A DNA stretch of 64,000 nt. Source: Branchiostoma floridae. Lineage: Eukaryota; Chordata; Leptocardii; Amphioxiformes; Branchiostomatidae. The notes beneath the pieces were generated by a model that was not told the DNA's origin, ran no database searches, and was given only the letters and a program-made list of their open reading frames with translations. A program made the position numbers and the translations under genes. Position 1 is the first letter of the stretch; each line of letters begins with the position of its first letter. Shown here one piece after another: positions 36,201 to 47,585 of the stretch. The stretch spans positions 2,537,928 through 2,601,927 of the forward strand of contig NC_049982.1 of the NCBI RefSeq assembly GCF_000003815.2, written 5' to 3'.

Positions 36201-37461
36201 GGTGTTACTTCAATGGACAAAGGTAGTAAGTACGTTTTAAGCAATGTCAGAGGTCATAATGCTTAAACAATGTGCTCTTATATTAAACATCTTGAACAAC
36301 TTTGTCCAAAGTATTCGGCACCGATAATGAGTCCTTACCTGCACACATCGCGTACTTGTTGCTGTAATATGCTCCATGTAGGTGGTCTGTATGGGTCTCA
36401 TAGTCCACTCCGGTGGCACTTCCGTCAGTCAGCCAGGCAGGGATGTACACAAAGGTGTCATCAAGGGGCTGGCAGTGCGGAGGGTCAGTATGTCCACACA
36501 AGTTTTCCGAGAGGACCAGGAAAGTTTCACAGCTGACTAAGGTGTCATCGAACACGATGCAGTTTGAGCTCCAGTAGCGATTGGTACACCCGTCCCTACC
36601 TGTGTGATAGCACGGGTACCTCATTCCTGCAGCCTCACAGGTCGCCTTGACGTTGGCATTGGTCATCTGACCGGAAGCCTGAACGTTAAAGAAACTCCAG
36701 TTGCCAACCATGGCCAGGTATTCTTGGCCTGAAAAGAATAAGAAACGACACGTTGATGTTAAGCGTTGCAAGTCATCTTCATCCATCATCCCGGCGTGCT
36801 GGTTGTACGGATGGTAATTCATGCAATTCAGCATTGCATAAAGTTCTTTTACATATGACATTGATAGAAATCAGAATTTTCATTTTAACAATAAAATACA
36901 GGGGTCATCAATGGGATCGGTCAATTCTGATTACTACAAGAAAACAGTGCTAGAAATACTGTATAGCTTTTCCTTCCGTTTATAAGCGGGATTTTGTGTC
37001 ATAACAGATTCAATCAATCTCAGTGGGAGATAAACCTTTGTAATCAGTGGTGTGAGGGGGTGGCTTCTTGAACATTGCATCACATGTACACGTTCCCGAA
37101 ATAAGAATGCATTGATGAAACTTTAATCCTCTCTCACTCACTCATCCTCGCCGCATATCAGACTTCGCTGAGGCGAACCGTCCTACTTGAACCCTGTCTA
37201 ACGCTACATGTAGACCCAGGGGAGCTATAAGTGCCCACGCCAACTGTCACGTCATATATAGAACTGCCTAACGACATGTGCTAGGACTATATTTAGTAAC
37301 TTAGCCGGCAAGAATTTTAGAATAAGGTCTCTGACAGGCATACAAAATTTACTAATTAAGCTTGGAACGATGAGGTTATACCACACTCGTTTTCTCACAT
37401 CAATGACGTCATAGTTGATTCACTTGTACATCCCCCAACACACACACACTCTCTCAAACAC

Positions 37462-37554
<93 letters not shown>

Positions 37555-37709
37555 CAAATTTGGAGATTTTACACCCAACGCGCTGCCGATTGCACCACGC
37601 CGTCCCACAGGTATTCTATTTACATTAAGGATATTCATATGTTATACTCACCAATCGATGGCACCGACAGACTGCCTACAGCAGCGATGAAGATCAGGAG
37701 CTTCCACAT
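30132..37709 (-). CDS. Gene B: secreted EGF / C-type lectin mosaic protein (485 residues)
   Basis: Exons: 37652-37709 (signal peptide [19 protein letters not shown]), 36339-36728 (N-terminal domain), 35671-35784 and 35305-35418 (EGFs), 34601-34825 and 34284-34412 (C-type lectin), 32132-32251 and 30842-30955 (EGFs), 30632-30709 (four-cysteine module [16 protein letters not shown]), 30132-30247 (last exon, SFSCRAG-stop). All phase 1; the joined 1458 nt stay open. Introns hold a LINE pseudogene, a LINE tail and a piggyBac-like MITE, all between the lectin and last exons, the longest introns of the gene. Inferred secreted; ligand unknown. Confidence 0.88.
31000..31790 (+). pseudogene. Decayed non-LTR retrotransposon reverse transcriptase
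   Basis: Fragments in different frames: [20 protein letters not shown] (RT palm motif with KAFDSV changed to KAFGSV) near 31050-31110, [15 protein letters not shown] near 31290, and [20 protein letters not shown] near 31525-31585 (the tail typical of these LINEs). Stops and shifts separate them. Antisense to gene B, in an intron. Confidence 0.7.
32132..32251 (-). CDS. Gene B EGF exon after the lectin domain
   Basis: It encodes [20 protein letters not shown]...[10 protein letters not shown], phase 1-1, 40 codons. It is more diverged from the C/E version ([16 protein letters not shown]) than other exons of the gene. It begins after TCCTTGAAG. Confidence 0.8.
   Translation of the reverse strand, partial: SRSRVKRTSATTTASVPPASTTPTASVPVRMDIRGDTAI
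33080..33178 (+). mobile_element. LINE 3' end with (AAAT)n tail
   Basis: CAGGGCTCCACTGAAAAGCA...GTGCAAGAGCACTGAG and GGATAAAG followed by AAATAAATAAATAAAT is the characteristic 3' UTR of CR1/L2-type LINEs. Antisense to gene B. Confidence 0.6.
33251..34166. mobile_element. piggyBac-like non-autonomous element with TTAA target sites
   Basis: TTAA/CCCTATCCAGACTGGG on the left (33251) and CCAAGTCTGGATAGAG/TTAA on the right (ends 34166). No transposase frame. A C run lies at 33297-33316. A fragment with TTAACCTTATTCAGACTGGG is at 42002-42045 in gene C. Confidence 0.7.
34284..34825 (-). CDS. Gene B C-type lectin domain (two exons)
   Basis: Exons 34601-34825 and 34284-34412. Landmarks: [50 protein letters not shown]. 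The EPN position is EPS as in C and E. Confidence 0.85.
35305..35784 (-). CDS. Gene B proximal EGF exons (two)
   Basis: 35671-35784 encodes [20 protein letters not shown]...; 35305-35418 encodes [20 protein letters not shown].... Both are calcium-type EGFs, phase 1-1. Confidence 0.85.
36339..36728 (-). CDS. Gene B N-terminal domain exon
   Basis: 130 codons, no intron. Eight cysteines (TCE, YPC, DGC, SNC, VSC, LCG, HCQ, MCA). Core [20 protein letters not shown]; second half [14 protein letters not shown] and [10 protein letters not shown]. Acceptor TTTTCAG, donor GCAG/GTAAGG. Confidence 0.85.
37437..37552. repeat. (CA)n microsatellite
   Basis: Near-continuous CA dinucleotides with a few AA interruptions, followed by a tRNA-like fragment at 37556-37610. 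Confidence 0.95.
37556..37612 (-). mobile_element. tRNA-derived SINE head, partial
   Basis: The minus strand reads GGGACGGCGTGGTGCAATCG...GCAGCGCG, matching an A box; the B box is not seen. It abuts the (CA)n tract. Confidence 0.4.
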
Positions 37710-37994
37710 CTTACCACCTGTTAAGTAAAGTCTTGACAGGTAGATACAAGTGTGCAGTGTTCTGTTTACAACAGTTTGTACTGGGTTGTTACTGGCGTCA
37801 GATAGAATGTGTCAGTTTAACGTGGGTGCTGATTGCCTTAGGCTGTAGTGGATTTTTTAGTTTAAGTAGCAACGTCGGCGCGTGTCGCGAACTCTGGAAC
37901 GTTCTGATTAAAAATGCCAAGGCGTACTCATGTTGGCATGGCACACGGCATCTGATGGCGGTGTTTCTGGACACGGAGGTGTTTAAAGCTAAGA

Positions 37995-38327
37995 GCACAA
38001 CCCGCCGTACGTGCAAAAACGTCTACGTGCCAAAACTCGGGCAATCTTTTGGGATCCGTAAGTTATAAGTACAGCCTCAGTACGAATGTGTATGGAATCC
38101 GACGGATTTTGGAGCACGCAGATACGCCGTAGAACTCTACGTGCAGGCAGATCTTTTTCTACTACATACTTACACCTTACGCAACCGTGCGAGTGACGTG
38201 CGTTGAGACACACTCCCTCCCTACTCTTAGTCTTACCATTCCTTACTCACGTTTTTTTAAACGTGGCGGATGTGACTTAAAAGAAAAACAAAACGTACGG
38301 ACAAAAAGCACGTACGGCGGGTTGTGC
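37995..38327. mobile_element. MITE-like element with 20 bp perfect inverted ends
   Basis: GCACAACCCGCCGTACGTGC on the left, and its exact complement on the right. 333 bp, non-coding, between gene C and gene B. Confidence 0.65.
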
Positions 38328-39699
38328 CCTCCGCTTAACAGACGTGGACGTGCCGTCGCTGGTAGATCAGAATTATGCAAAGCAGAGTGGAGAGCGAAGT
38401 TTTACATCTAACTGCATTGCCATATGCCATCTAAAACTTGGAATATATTCTGATTTCTGTATTTTTGTGGATACAAATAATGCATGAATATGTCATCAAT
38501 ACATCAGTTTTGTTTCTTCTTAGAGAAATAAAAAGTTTATTCTCGTAACATTAAATTGGGGATTTTATTGGGAAAAACACATCAGGTGTTCTTGATTGCA
38601 TAGTTTCTGTGAAGCAATGGCTGTCTTTTGCGTAATTTCAGACTTCAATGCGTATCTTTTATACATCGGTTGTCCGGTTCATCCGGAACAAATCAATAGC
38701 CTTTGAACTCTCTACACCCTCGACACTGGACCGGCAGACCCTGACCTTTGCCCCTGTCCGTAAACACACAATCTTTATGGGACTCCAACTGCTCCCTGGG
38801 ATCAGAAAAAGCGGAGTGGGCTCAAGCCAGTAACATAGTAAAGCCCATTCTTTAAAAACATTCTTATCTTTCCTTTTATTGATCTCACTTTATGAAAAGG
38901 CACTTTGATTAAATTGACTACAACTCAACCCGCTTATATCTGAAAGGCTGACCTTGTGTGCCTTTTCCCTTGATTTTTTATAGGTTCATTTACACAGGCG
39001 AAGAGTTTTTCTACATACCTGTACTACGAATCACTCATCCTTGCTACTCTCCAAACAGCAGTTTAAGAGTTTAATGAAGCTTTAAAAAAAATCACAACGA
39101 GACATGTAGTCATATTGCAACTCTTTAATCGGTTAAATCCTAGGCCTTTGTTGTAGGGAAAATCAAGAATTTCATTTATCGGGATAGCCGCATGGCAGTA
39201 TATGATGGTACAACACGAATCGCATTGTACTACATCACTTATATATTGTCGCCTGTGACAGTTTAAGATATGATATTCTTTTGCAAGTATGTTGACAATT
39301 AAAGCATGAAGTATATATTTTGTGTAATTGCGTACAATACTTTTCAGACTTCTACACGTAACATATAACACTTAATATCAAAGGCAAGTTCACTTTCCAA
39401 TATTTGGACCTTAATTTACCTCGATAACAGCTTGTCAATAGGGTTTTGTAATTGTAATTTTAATCTGGAAAGAAATACCACTCATTCTGAATGTAAAATG
39501 CTTTGCTGTTATTTCTACGAAAATTATTGAATGAAGTGCACTTGGGAAGAATCAATTCACAAGATAACAAGCAAAACTATATCGCGCATTAAATTCCGGT
39601 ATATTGCTTCATTGCTGACTATGTAAGGCAAAGTTAATGCATTTATCAATTATCATTGTTGTATTTTCTAATAACACGCAGGTGTCTGAAGCCATCTGT

Positions 39700-39806
39700 T
39701 CAGTTAGCCCAGCACGAGAATGAACCGCCCTTCTCCTTGCAGTACATGCCGTCCGGACAGGAGGCGCTGCTGCACCGGTAGGGCTCCATCATACGGCCGG
39801 CCGATG
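39700..39806 (-). CDS. Gene C terminal exon, W type
   Basis: 107 nt: [18 protein letters not shown] and SFSCWAN-stop. Spacing C-x4-C-x5-C-x8-C, the same as the preceding 78 nt exon module, so the protein ends in two truncated EGF units in tandem. Confidence 0.8.
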
Positions 39807-41843
39807 CTGGAACGATATGCACAGCAAAAAGAAGCCGTTTAACCTTACAGAGCAACAATAGGCAAATTATAATATTACTATTGGTTGAAATTTTTAAGTC
39901 TAAGTAGTCGTAAAGGTGATCAAAACCCTCTGTCTATGACGGCAAATATACTTCAGGAAATAGTGGCAGCAGTATTTTGAATTCAACTGTGGTCCGATGT
40001 CATTTGCTTGTACCAAAAAAGCATGATATGGGTTTATTTCTGTTAAATTGAGGACAAGTTACTTTTTTCATGGCCAGTTGGCTGAACGGTCTAAATTTCC
40101 TCTTGACGTCGTTCTCATAGTAGTGTTATACTACGGGGATGTCATTTGTATATACATATTCAATTTAAATTATAAATCCTATTTATCAGTTTATATAAAA
40201 TACATATATTTACATGTATGTAACCCCATGTTTTGGGAGACTAAAATGCCTATTGATACAGCATAACATGTTGTGCTGCTCCTACGGCTGATAAATCAGC
40301 TATGGGATGATAATGATGAATCACATGTTTTATTAATTTTTCTAGAATTAAAACTAATTGCATCACGGATAAAACCTGCTCTGATTGTACTTACCCAGGC
40401 AGCTGAAGTGGTCAATCAGGTTCTGGCAGGTCCAGCCGAACGGGCAGGTCACAAGAGAACACCAGTCTATTTCTGATGTAGCAAAAATGCAAGACAATTT
40501 CAGTCAAATATAGATAAAAGCATATAATTGGTAGTCCTTTGGTATCAAAGATGACTCATCAGTTAAAAGGCTAGATTTAGATTAAAGATGAATTACTTAG
40601 GTAAAAAATTAGATTTAGATTACAAATGATTCGTCACATTAAAACATATCAAAACAAAAACAATTACCGATTTCACAGTTGTCTCCGTCGTACCCGGTTG
40701 GGCACAGGCAGCTGTATGAACTGACTTGATCCTGGCAGGTTCCTTCGTGTTGGCAGGGATTGGAGGCGCACTCGTCAATGTCTACATAGTAATACAAACC
40801 ATCACCAGGTTGGTTAGACGTAAACATACGAGTATTGTTTAGTGCAAAACAAAATACCTGAATGACTAAGATCATGATGAGAACAATGCGTGCGCTAGCT
40901 TCCAAATGGTGATGTATATGATGCAGTCAGTTACCATATGGCTTCCAGATTTTGTTTAGCTGAGAAGTTAGTTGTAATTGCCAACGAACACTTACTTCTT
41001 TCACAGAACTCGCCCTCGAACCCATCAGGACAGTCGCAGAAGGTGCTGGAGCCGTTGAAGCAGGAGGTGCAGTTTCCGCCGTTCTGACACACGTTAGGCT
41101 CACAGGGTTTGAGAGCTGGAAGTGTAGTGACGATCACACTTGTGATATGAATTAAGTTTATACTTCAAGACTTAATATTTGGGGAGATTTGCTTAATGGA
41201 AGGAATTGTATTTGATTGGAGTGTTTTTAAGTACCTGACTCGCAGACGTAGTTGTGTTGTTCCGTGCAGAAAACAGTCTTAGCCTGGTAGTTGTTGGAGC
41301 TGTCCAGGAGAACACACAGGTCCAACGGGGACGAAGGTTCGCCTGCCATCCACTGCAGGGACCCTTTTTAGAAGAATCAAGAACAACCGAAAAAGAGTAC
41401 ATTAAAACTTAAAAGTACATTAAAGCGTTGAAACGCATAGGTTAAGTATCAAACATAAATACCTCTTCTTTAATAAACTGGTCCCTCAGGCGAATCATTA
41501 GAAAATTCTATCAATGTTCTAAAACGGATCTATTCAGCAATCATTATGATAAAAGAACTAATTTTGTTTTGTGTCATCCAGAGAACAATATCTTCGTACC
41601 GGAGACAAGAGTACCATCGCCGTGAAGGATAGGTATCGGTGCTGTTTTCATAGCCAGCCAGGTGGAAGCTCTGGTCGTAGCCGAGATCATGTTTGCCAGG
41701 AACTGTTGCTTGTTCTCATTTTTCACATCCACCAGAAGCCCGTCGGCAGCAAGACAGGCTTGGGTCGCCTCACGATGGGTAGCAAGTGAAGTCGACGGTT
41801 GATAGCAATTTCCGACAGAAGATACTAGAATTTAAAAAAACAA

Positions 41844-41890
<47 letters not shown>

Positions 41891-42662
41891 CTAGCCGAAT
41901 ATTTCACAACATTTTGTTTGACGCTTGTTTCGAAACAATCTTGTTACAGAGAAAAAAAGGCAAATTTTGAATGTTTCAAAGCTTGAATGTGCAGAATGTA
42001 TTTAACCTTATTCAGACTGGGCTTTTTGGCCAGCCCCTTTTAACTCCTGTAACTCTAAAACTGCTCATCATATGACCACCATTTTCTTGGAGAATGATGT
42101 AGACATCAACTATCGTACCAATGTCACAATGCTTCCCCGCGGCATCTTTAGGGCAGACACAGCTGTAGCCGTCCACGTGATCCAGGCAGGTCCCTCCCAG
42201 CCAACATGGGTTACCCGCGCACTCGTCAATATCTGAAATATAAAAGGATAATTATGTTGACATCAAATTTCATTCATATTTCAAATGGTGCCTAAATGAA
42301 ATTTGCTGTTGTTTAAAAGATCGATAGATTTATTGCCAATTGCAATAATGTCCTGTGGATATATCACAGCAACGCTTTGCAATCTGTTGCCCTTTGCATA
42401 GTCTTCGATGGCACACTCTTCTAAATCGTAAAGCGTGCATTCTTAGTATTGGGGTGGATTATATAGCTTCAAACAAAGCTTATATTCAGGTGTGGAAAGA
42501 AATAAGTATGACAGGGCGTATAATGTTAAATGACCAGCTGCCACCCACCTGTTTCACAGAGAGGCCCTGTATATCCAGGTGGACACTGGCAGGTAAAAGT
42601 GTCCAACCCATCCTGGCATGTAGCTCCATTTTGACAGGGGGCGTTGCTGCACTGGTCAAAAT
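39700..42662 (-). CDS. Gene C: EGF / C-type lectin module chain without its own signal exon
   Basis: Exons: 42549-42662 and 42119-42232 (EGFs), 41600-41824 and 41235-41363 (C-type lectin), 40996-41115 and 40668-40781 (EGFs), 40395-40472 (four-cysteine module [16 protein letters not shown]), 39700-39806 (last exon, SFSCWAN-stop). The first exon needs an incoming phase-1 donor. No signal peptide or N-terminal domain exon exists between it and the LRR-Ig exon upstream, which offers a phase-1 donor GTATGT at 43610. Joined to that exon, the frame stays open for 900 residues. The lectin and distal EGF exons are nearly identical to gene E, so the two are close paralogs. Confidence 0.8.
41235..41824 (-). 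CDS. Gene C C-type lectin domain (two exons)
   Basis: Exons 41600-41824 and 41235-41363. Landmarks: [50 protein letters not shown]. The aromatic after CYQ is P here (CYQP rather than CYQF). Confidence 0.85.
41850..41887. repeat. (TA)n microsatellite
   Basis: Uninterrupted TA dinucleotides in a gene C intron, preceded by a short CACACA run. Confidence 0.95.
42119..42662 (-). CDS. Gene C proximal EGF exons (two)
   Basis: 42549-42662 encodes [20 protein letters not shown]...; 42119-42232 encodes [20 protein letters not shown].... Phase 1-1. The upstream one is the first exon after the LRR-Ig exon. Confidence 0.85.
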
Positions 42663-43377
42663 CTGAAACCGTGCACTCGGTTGAATTACAAAGAAAGGTT
42701 ATCGGGGCAGGTAGCATCGTTTCCGCTACCCGAGGAGGAAAAAGACGAAACGAAAAAGAAACGTTGGGAGCAAAATGAGGCGAAGAACAAGGAGGATGAG
42801 AAGAAGCAGTCTGTGGGGTCAAGGGGCACGGGAGGATCACTAGTTGTGGGGCGGAAGTGGTAATCCAGTCGAATTGCTGAGATACAAGCAAGGAGTGTTC
42901 AGTGTTGCTAATGTGGGACAGAGCCTATGTCAGCATGTAGGTTACTGTGATTGCAGGATTGTTTGTGGTAGAAATGACTGCGAACTCAAAACCGCGAAAA
43001 TATTTTTTCTGTCTTTTATCCACCTACCTCCTTGTCGTGGTACTACATGTAAGTACTGCGTGAGCTTAAAATCATCTCGAAAGTTTTATTTTCTTCCTTC
43101 TGCGAAGTCATTCCCCGCAAATTTATCATGATAATAGAAAAGATGCTGATCCATGAACTTGCTGCGAGTTTGACAGCAGAAAATCCTACTGGCGTAGTGT
43201 TTGTGTAAACTTGCCTGACCCTTTGGACAACTGTAAGAATACGAATCGATAGGGGTGACGACAGTATATAGATCAACAGAGAGCCGTAAGGGGAGCATCA
43301 GTACTGGCTAGCGGTGGGTAGAAAACTGAATCGATCAGCAATGAATGGTGTTGAATGGGAGGATGGACTTTTGAAAC

Positions 43378-43383
43378 TTTATT
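43378..43383 (-). promoter_or_regulatory. Polyadenylation signal candidate for the LRR-Ig transcript
   Basis: AATAAA on the minus strand about 220 nt after the stop at 43603-43605. Use of this site would end the transcript before gene C. Confidence 0.4.
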
Positions 43384-43602
43384 CAGCCCATTAGCTAGGT
43401 AGCTAACCTTTTCTGAACTGTTATAAAAAGCAGGACATTCAAACTATATACAATATTTACAGATCGATATTGCTGAAGAATAGAGGAAGGGGCTTGTGTG
43501 ATCACAGTGCATGTTAGATTTGAGTACAGGATTTTAAGTGGATAACGAGTGGCAGATGTATATAATAGCTGTTGGGCTATGTGAGGCAGGGGGTGCAGTT
43601 TG

Positions 43603-45312
43603 TTACATACTCGGACTCCTGACATCCACAGACACGTTACTGGTCGTTCTGCCCAGCATGTTGATAGCAGTGCAGGTGTACAGTCCTGCATCTGACGTGG
43701 TCGCGTTACGAACAGCTATATTCCCGTCATTCCCCACAGTGACCCTGCCCATATCCTCGTCCCTGGGCACCACGCTGACAGTTGCACCTGACGGAAGTGT
43801 GACCTTTACGTCCGGAGTCGGGACGCCGCTCGCCTTGCATTGCAAGTAGATCGTGTCACCTGTCTGTACTACAGTCGTGTTCCATGCCTGAAATCTGCTT
43901 ATGGTAGCCGCTTCACAGGCAAGCTGTTGGGGCGTCAGGTCCTTCAGCTGCCGTCCTAACAACGTCTCCGGGCTCGCACAGGTTACCTGCTCCTCAAACT
44001 GGCACTGTCCGGTGAACTCGCCTCTGAAGGCGGCCATCCGACAGTCACAGCGCCAAGGGTTGCCATGGAGGTACACGTTTGCGATGGGTGCCAGCTCTCC
44101 GTGAGCCTTGCCCGGCAGGGCATTGAGGGCGTTATTCTCCAGTCGTATGGTGCGCAGACTGCTCATGTTGGCAAAAGCACCTGGCTGGATGGCACTGATG
44201 CTGTTATTGTTGAGATGCAACTCTTGCAGTTGGCTCAGGGTGGAGAAGTCTTCGGTGGCGACGGTTGTCAAGCTGTTGTGGTCCAGGTGCATAATCAGCA
44301 GCTGAGGGAGCGATTGAAAGGTTATAGGCTGAATGGTTATAACGTTGTTGTGGTCCAGATGTAGCTCCAGCAGCTGACTTAGATTCGAGAAGTCTGTGGG
44401 AGAGAATGTTGTTAGGTTGTTGTGGTCCAGGTGCAGGTACCGCAGTTGAGGGAGGTTTTGCAAGGCAGCAGGCTGGATGGTACCAATGCTGTTATAGCCC
44501 AGATGCAGTTCCAGTAGTTGAGGGAAGCTGGAGAAATCTGTAGTGACAACTGTCAGCCTGTTGTTGTCCAGGTGCAGATTCTGCAGATGAAGCAGCCCCT
44601 GGAAGGCACCAGGCAGAATACTGCTGATGCTGTTGTGGTTGAGATGCAGCTCTTTGAGTTGAGTCAAGCTGCGGAAGTCATTGACAGTAACCAGATTGTT
44701 GTGATCCATGTGCAGGTACTGCAGCTGTGGTAGTCTCCCGAAGGTGCCAGAAGCTACAGTACCAATGCTGTTATACTCCAGATGCAGCTCCTGCAGCTGA
44801 CTCAGCCCGCAGCAGAACTGCGCATTGTTGACTTCAGTCAGACTGTTGTGGTCCAGATGCAGATACTGCAGGCCTGACAGGGGGTGGAAAGTTAGAGCCT
44901 GGATGATGCTGATGTTGTTGCTCCTCAGATGCAGAGTCTGCAGATGAGCAAGTCCTTCAAACACCCCGTATTGGAGCTGTGAAAGCTGGTTTGAGCCCAG
45001 GTTCAAGGACACCAGGCTGGCAAGGGCGGCAAACGTTCCACTGTCTATTGTGTTGATGATGTTGTTCATTAACTCAATGTCATCTAGGTTCCCGTACACG
45101 GAGAAATCCGCAGGGTGTAAGGCGGCGATGTAGTTGTTAGAGGCGTAGAGCGCTTCGATGTCAGCCGGCAGGTCATCGGGGACAGAGGTCAAGCTCAGGC
45201 CCTGGCACACGGCATTGTGGGTAGAGACGAAACATGGATGTGCTACTGACCTCCCAAGATTGTTGAAGATCATGAACAGGAAGATCAGGATCGTCTGCAG
45301 CCAAAACTCCAT
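43603..45312 (-). CDS. LRR-Ig protein, single-exon reading frame (569 residues)
   Basis: Signal peptide MEFWLQTILIFLFMIFNNLG..., a cysteine-containing N-cap (HPCF...AVCQGLSLTSVP), about 15 leucine-rich repeats with LHLDHN/LHLNHN cores at roughly residues 50-400, a C-terminal cap (NPWRCDCR...VTCASPE...LACE), then an I-set-like immunoglobulin domain (IYLQCKASGVP ... DAGLYTCTAI) at about 465-562, and a stop. No transmembrane segment, so secreted as read. LRR-Ig proteins act in recognition, adhesion and neural or immune signalling; this one's role is not known. A pyrimidine-rich acceptor TTCTTTCATTTCTAG 44 bp upstream of the ATG suggests a 5' UTR intron. A phase-1 donor GTATGT overlaps the last codons, allowing splicing into gene C. 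Confidence 0.9.
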   Translation of the reverse strand: MEFWLQTILIFLFMIFNNLGRSVAHPCFVSTHNAVCQGLSLTSVPDDLPADIEALYASNNYIAALHPADFSVYGNLDDIELMNNIINTIDSGTFAALASLVSLNLGSNQLSQLQYGVFEGLAHLQTLHLRSNNISIIQALTFHPLSGLQYLHLDHNSLTEVNNAQFCCGLSQLQELHLEYNSIGTVASGTFGRLPQLQYLHMDHNNLVTVNDFRSLTQLKELHLNHNSISSILPGAFQGLLHLQNLHLDNNRLTVVTTDFSSFPQLLELHLGYNSIGTIQPAALQNLPQLRYLHLDHNNLTTFSPTDFSNLSQLLELHLDHNNVITIQPITFQSLPQLLIMHLDHNSLTTVATEDFSTLSQLQELHLNNNSISAIQPGAFANMSSLRTIRLENNALNALPGKAHGELAPIANVYLHGNPWRCDCRMAAFRGEFTGQCQFEEQVTCASPETLLGRQLKDLTPQQLACEAATISRFQAWNTTVVQTGDTIYLQCKASGVPTPDVKVTLPSGATVSVVPRDEDMGRVTVGNDGNIAVRNATTSDAGLYTCTAINMLGRTTSNVSVDVRSPSM

Positions 45313-47166
45313 CCTGTTGTCTTATGTGTCTTTTTTGTCTCTTTGTGTTATTCAACCTAGAAATGAAAGAATCTTTAAATCATTTATCCTGGCAATATCT
45401 CAACGATTTTCCCATTTATTGTTTTATATTGGCATGGAATGGGTCTTAGATTATTCACATAGTATTGATAAGGCCGTAGGAGAGAAGTAAGGCCACAGGA
45501 ATTCAAAGTTTAATGTTTCTAGAAATATCTCAGCTGACATAAAATTTCTTTTCTGAGTCGCGAATGAAAGGTAGTCGATTGTAAGTGGCTTTTATGCCTA
45601 ATTATAGCCTTTAAAGGGTCTAAACAGCAAAGATTAACCTTGTCAGGTAGACCAATCTGAAACTAATGCCCATTTCTACACTTCGTCCAGACTCACTGAT
45701 GAGGGACGGGGCGGATATCACAATATTGACTATAGGTAAATAAAGTTAGGAATTGTTGTGTGTTCTTTGCGATATATAACAGGGACAAGTAAATGCCTTC
45801 TAGCCTCCCATTTTTATAACACAAGACTTAAAACACTACCTGAGAGTGTAGATATAAGTGGATAGAATCGATGTTATGTCGGATATTTACCTGCACCCAA
45901 CTAGCACTACGATGTAGTACAGACGTCATGTTACATCACACGTAGTGCATGAGAGCCTGTGCTGTCAAAACACACTAAGTAGTACTTGTATCGTCCGACA
46001 ACACATTATATAATATTATTAACAAATTATCATAACATTGAAACTTCAAACATTTATGATTTCTTTGACTAAAGGGCAAATAAAAGAAGCGATTCATGTT
46101 GAATGTGTCGCTAGAGGTACGAACACAACTGCGCAAGACCAATCTAATCCCGTTTACAGCTAGTAATAGCTCATTAAGTAATGAACTCTTTCTTAAACGT
46201 GTGTTAAGATAATGGTATTATAGACTAACCCTGCGCTCCAAGTTGTGCTCTGTGGATTTTCAGTTAGTCCCTTCAGTTAGTCCCGTCTATAAACAGGTTC
46301 ACAGAGAGCCACCAAATACGGAGCCGGACTGTTCAGTGTGAACTTTAATGCCCTCATGATCACCACCTCGAACCCCTTATCAGAAATCAATTTCTGCAAA
46401 CTTTGGACTGTTTGCAGAACAAGCGTTTTACCCATGGGTTCATCACCTACGGCATTATTGTATGAAGTGTGATGTCCACATTTAAGTAGGTAATGTAATA
46501 TCATGATCTATCAGCAAGCTAAGTAGATTTTTCCCGCCAGTTAATAGAATCGTACTAAAACACCAAAAGGGCTGCCTCAAACGCGGTGCGTTTGCAAACA
46601 TAACCAGATTTGTTTAGCCTTTGACCTGTCTCATGACTGCTTGATCAATGTACAATTTACAGCATGCTAACAAAACCTAAAAGCAACCGATATGCTGTGC
46701 ACGCCGAAATAAACTTAAGATGACGTTATACACGATAAAAGTTTTAAGAAACGTTCACTTTAATTCTTGTTCATCATGTTTATAAGTCTAATGTACTTAA
46801 CTTGAATGAGGAATGATGTAAAACAGATAGAGTTGCAGAACTTGAAGTTGGAATTTAATTTAATGTAAACATGGCGGGTTATTAGTTGTCATAAGTCTGA
46901 ACCATAGGAGTTGAATCGTCACTGGCCGACGCTTCCCTGCCATGTCATGTCGGCTCTTAATGTCAGTCTTCCGATGACCTTTACAGTTGAATGAATGTTG
47001 ATTGTTGACATCACAGGTGAGCATGTGATATTTACCAATGGTGTCTTGTGATTCTAGCATGTGCTATTTACCCGGCATTGATTTTTCACATGTTTAGGCC
47101 AGCATGTGGTGTTCTTATATTTCAGCCATACCGTAGGTAATGTGAAATGTATTGTATACGTGATGT

Positions 47167-47319
<153 letters not shown>

Positions 47320-47585
47320 GTGAGGCATTGGCTATCTGTGTGAGGCATTGGTCATTACGGAATTGTGTTATGGCTTTTAGACTAGAAAACATCTTTGAAG
47401 GTATCTTTGGTGTATATTTTGGAATTTTATGGTAAGAAAAAAACGACGATTGCAACAGAACTCACAGTTTTAGTTACATCGTCTATAAGAAATTAATCAA
47501 TAAATGGATCAATCAATCGACAATTATTCATTTAATCAACTATTCTACTGTTGAATTGACCGGAAAAAGACTGGCTGGCTTATGA

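Noticed and set aside
37415-37690. His/Thr-rich reading frame
   Set aside because: Translation of the (CA)n microsatellite.
43086-43298. A possible EGF remnant reading YSYSCPKGQ upstream of gene C
   Set aside because: Only a few residues resemble an EGF; the cysteine pattern and splice sites are missing.
46277-46504. 75-codon minus frame between LRR-Ig and gene A
   Set aside because: No family resemblance or splice sites; treated as chance.
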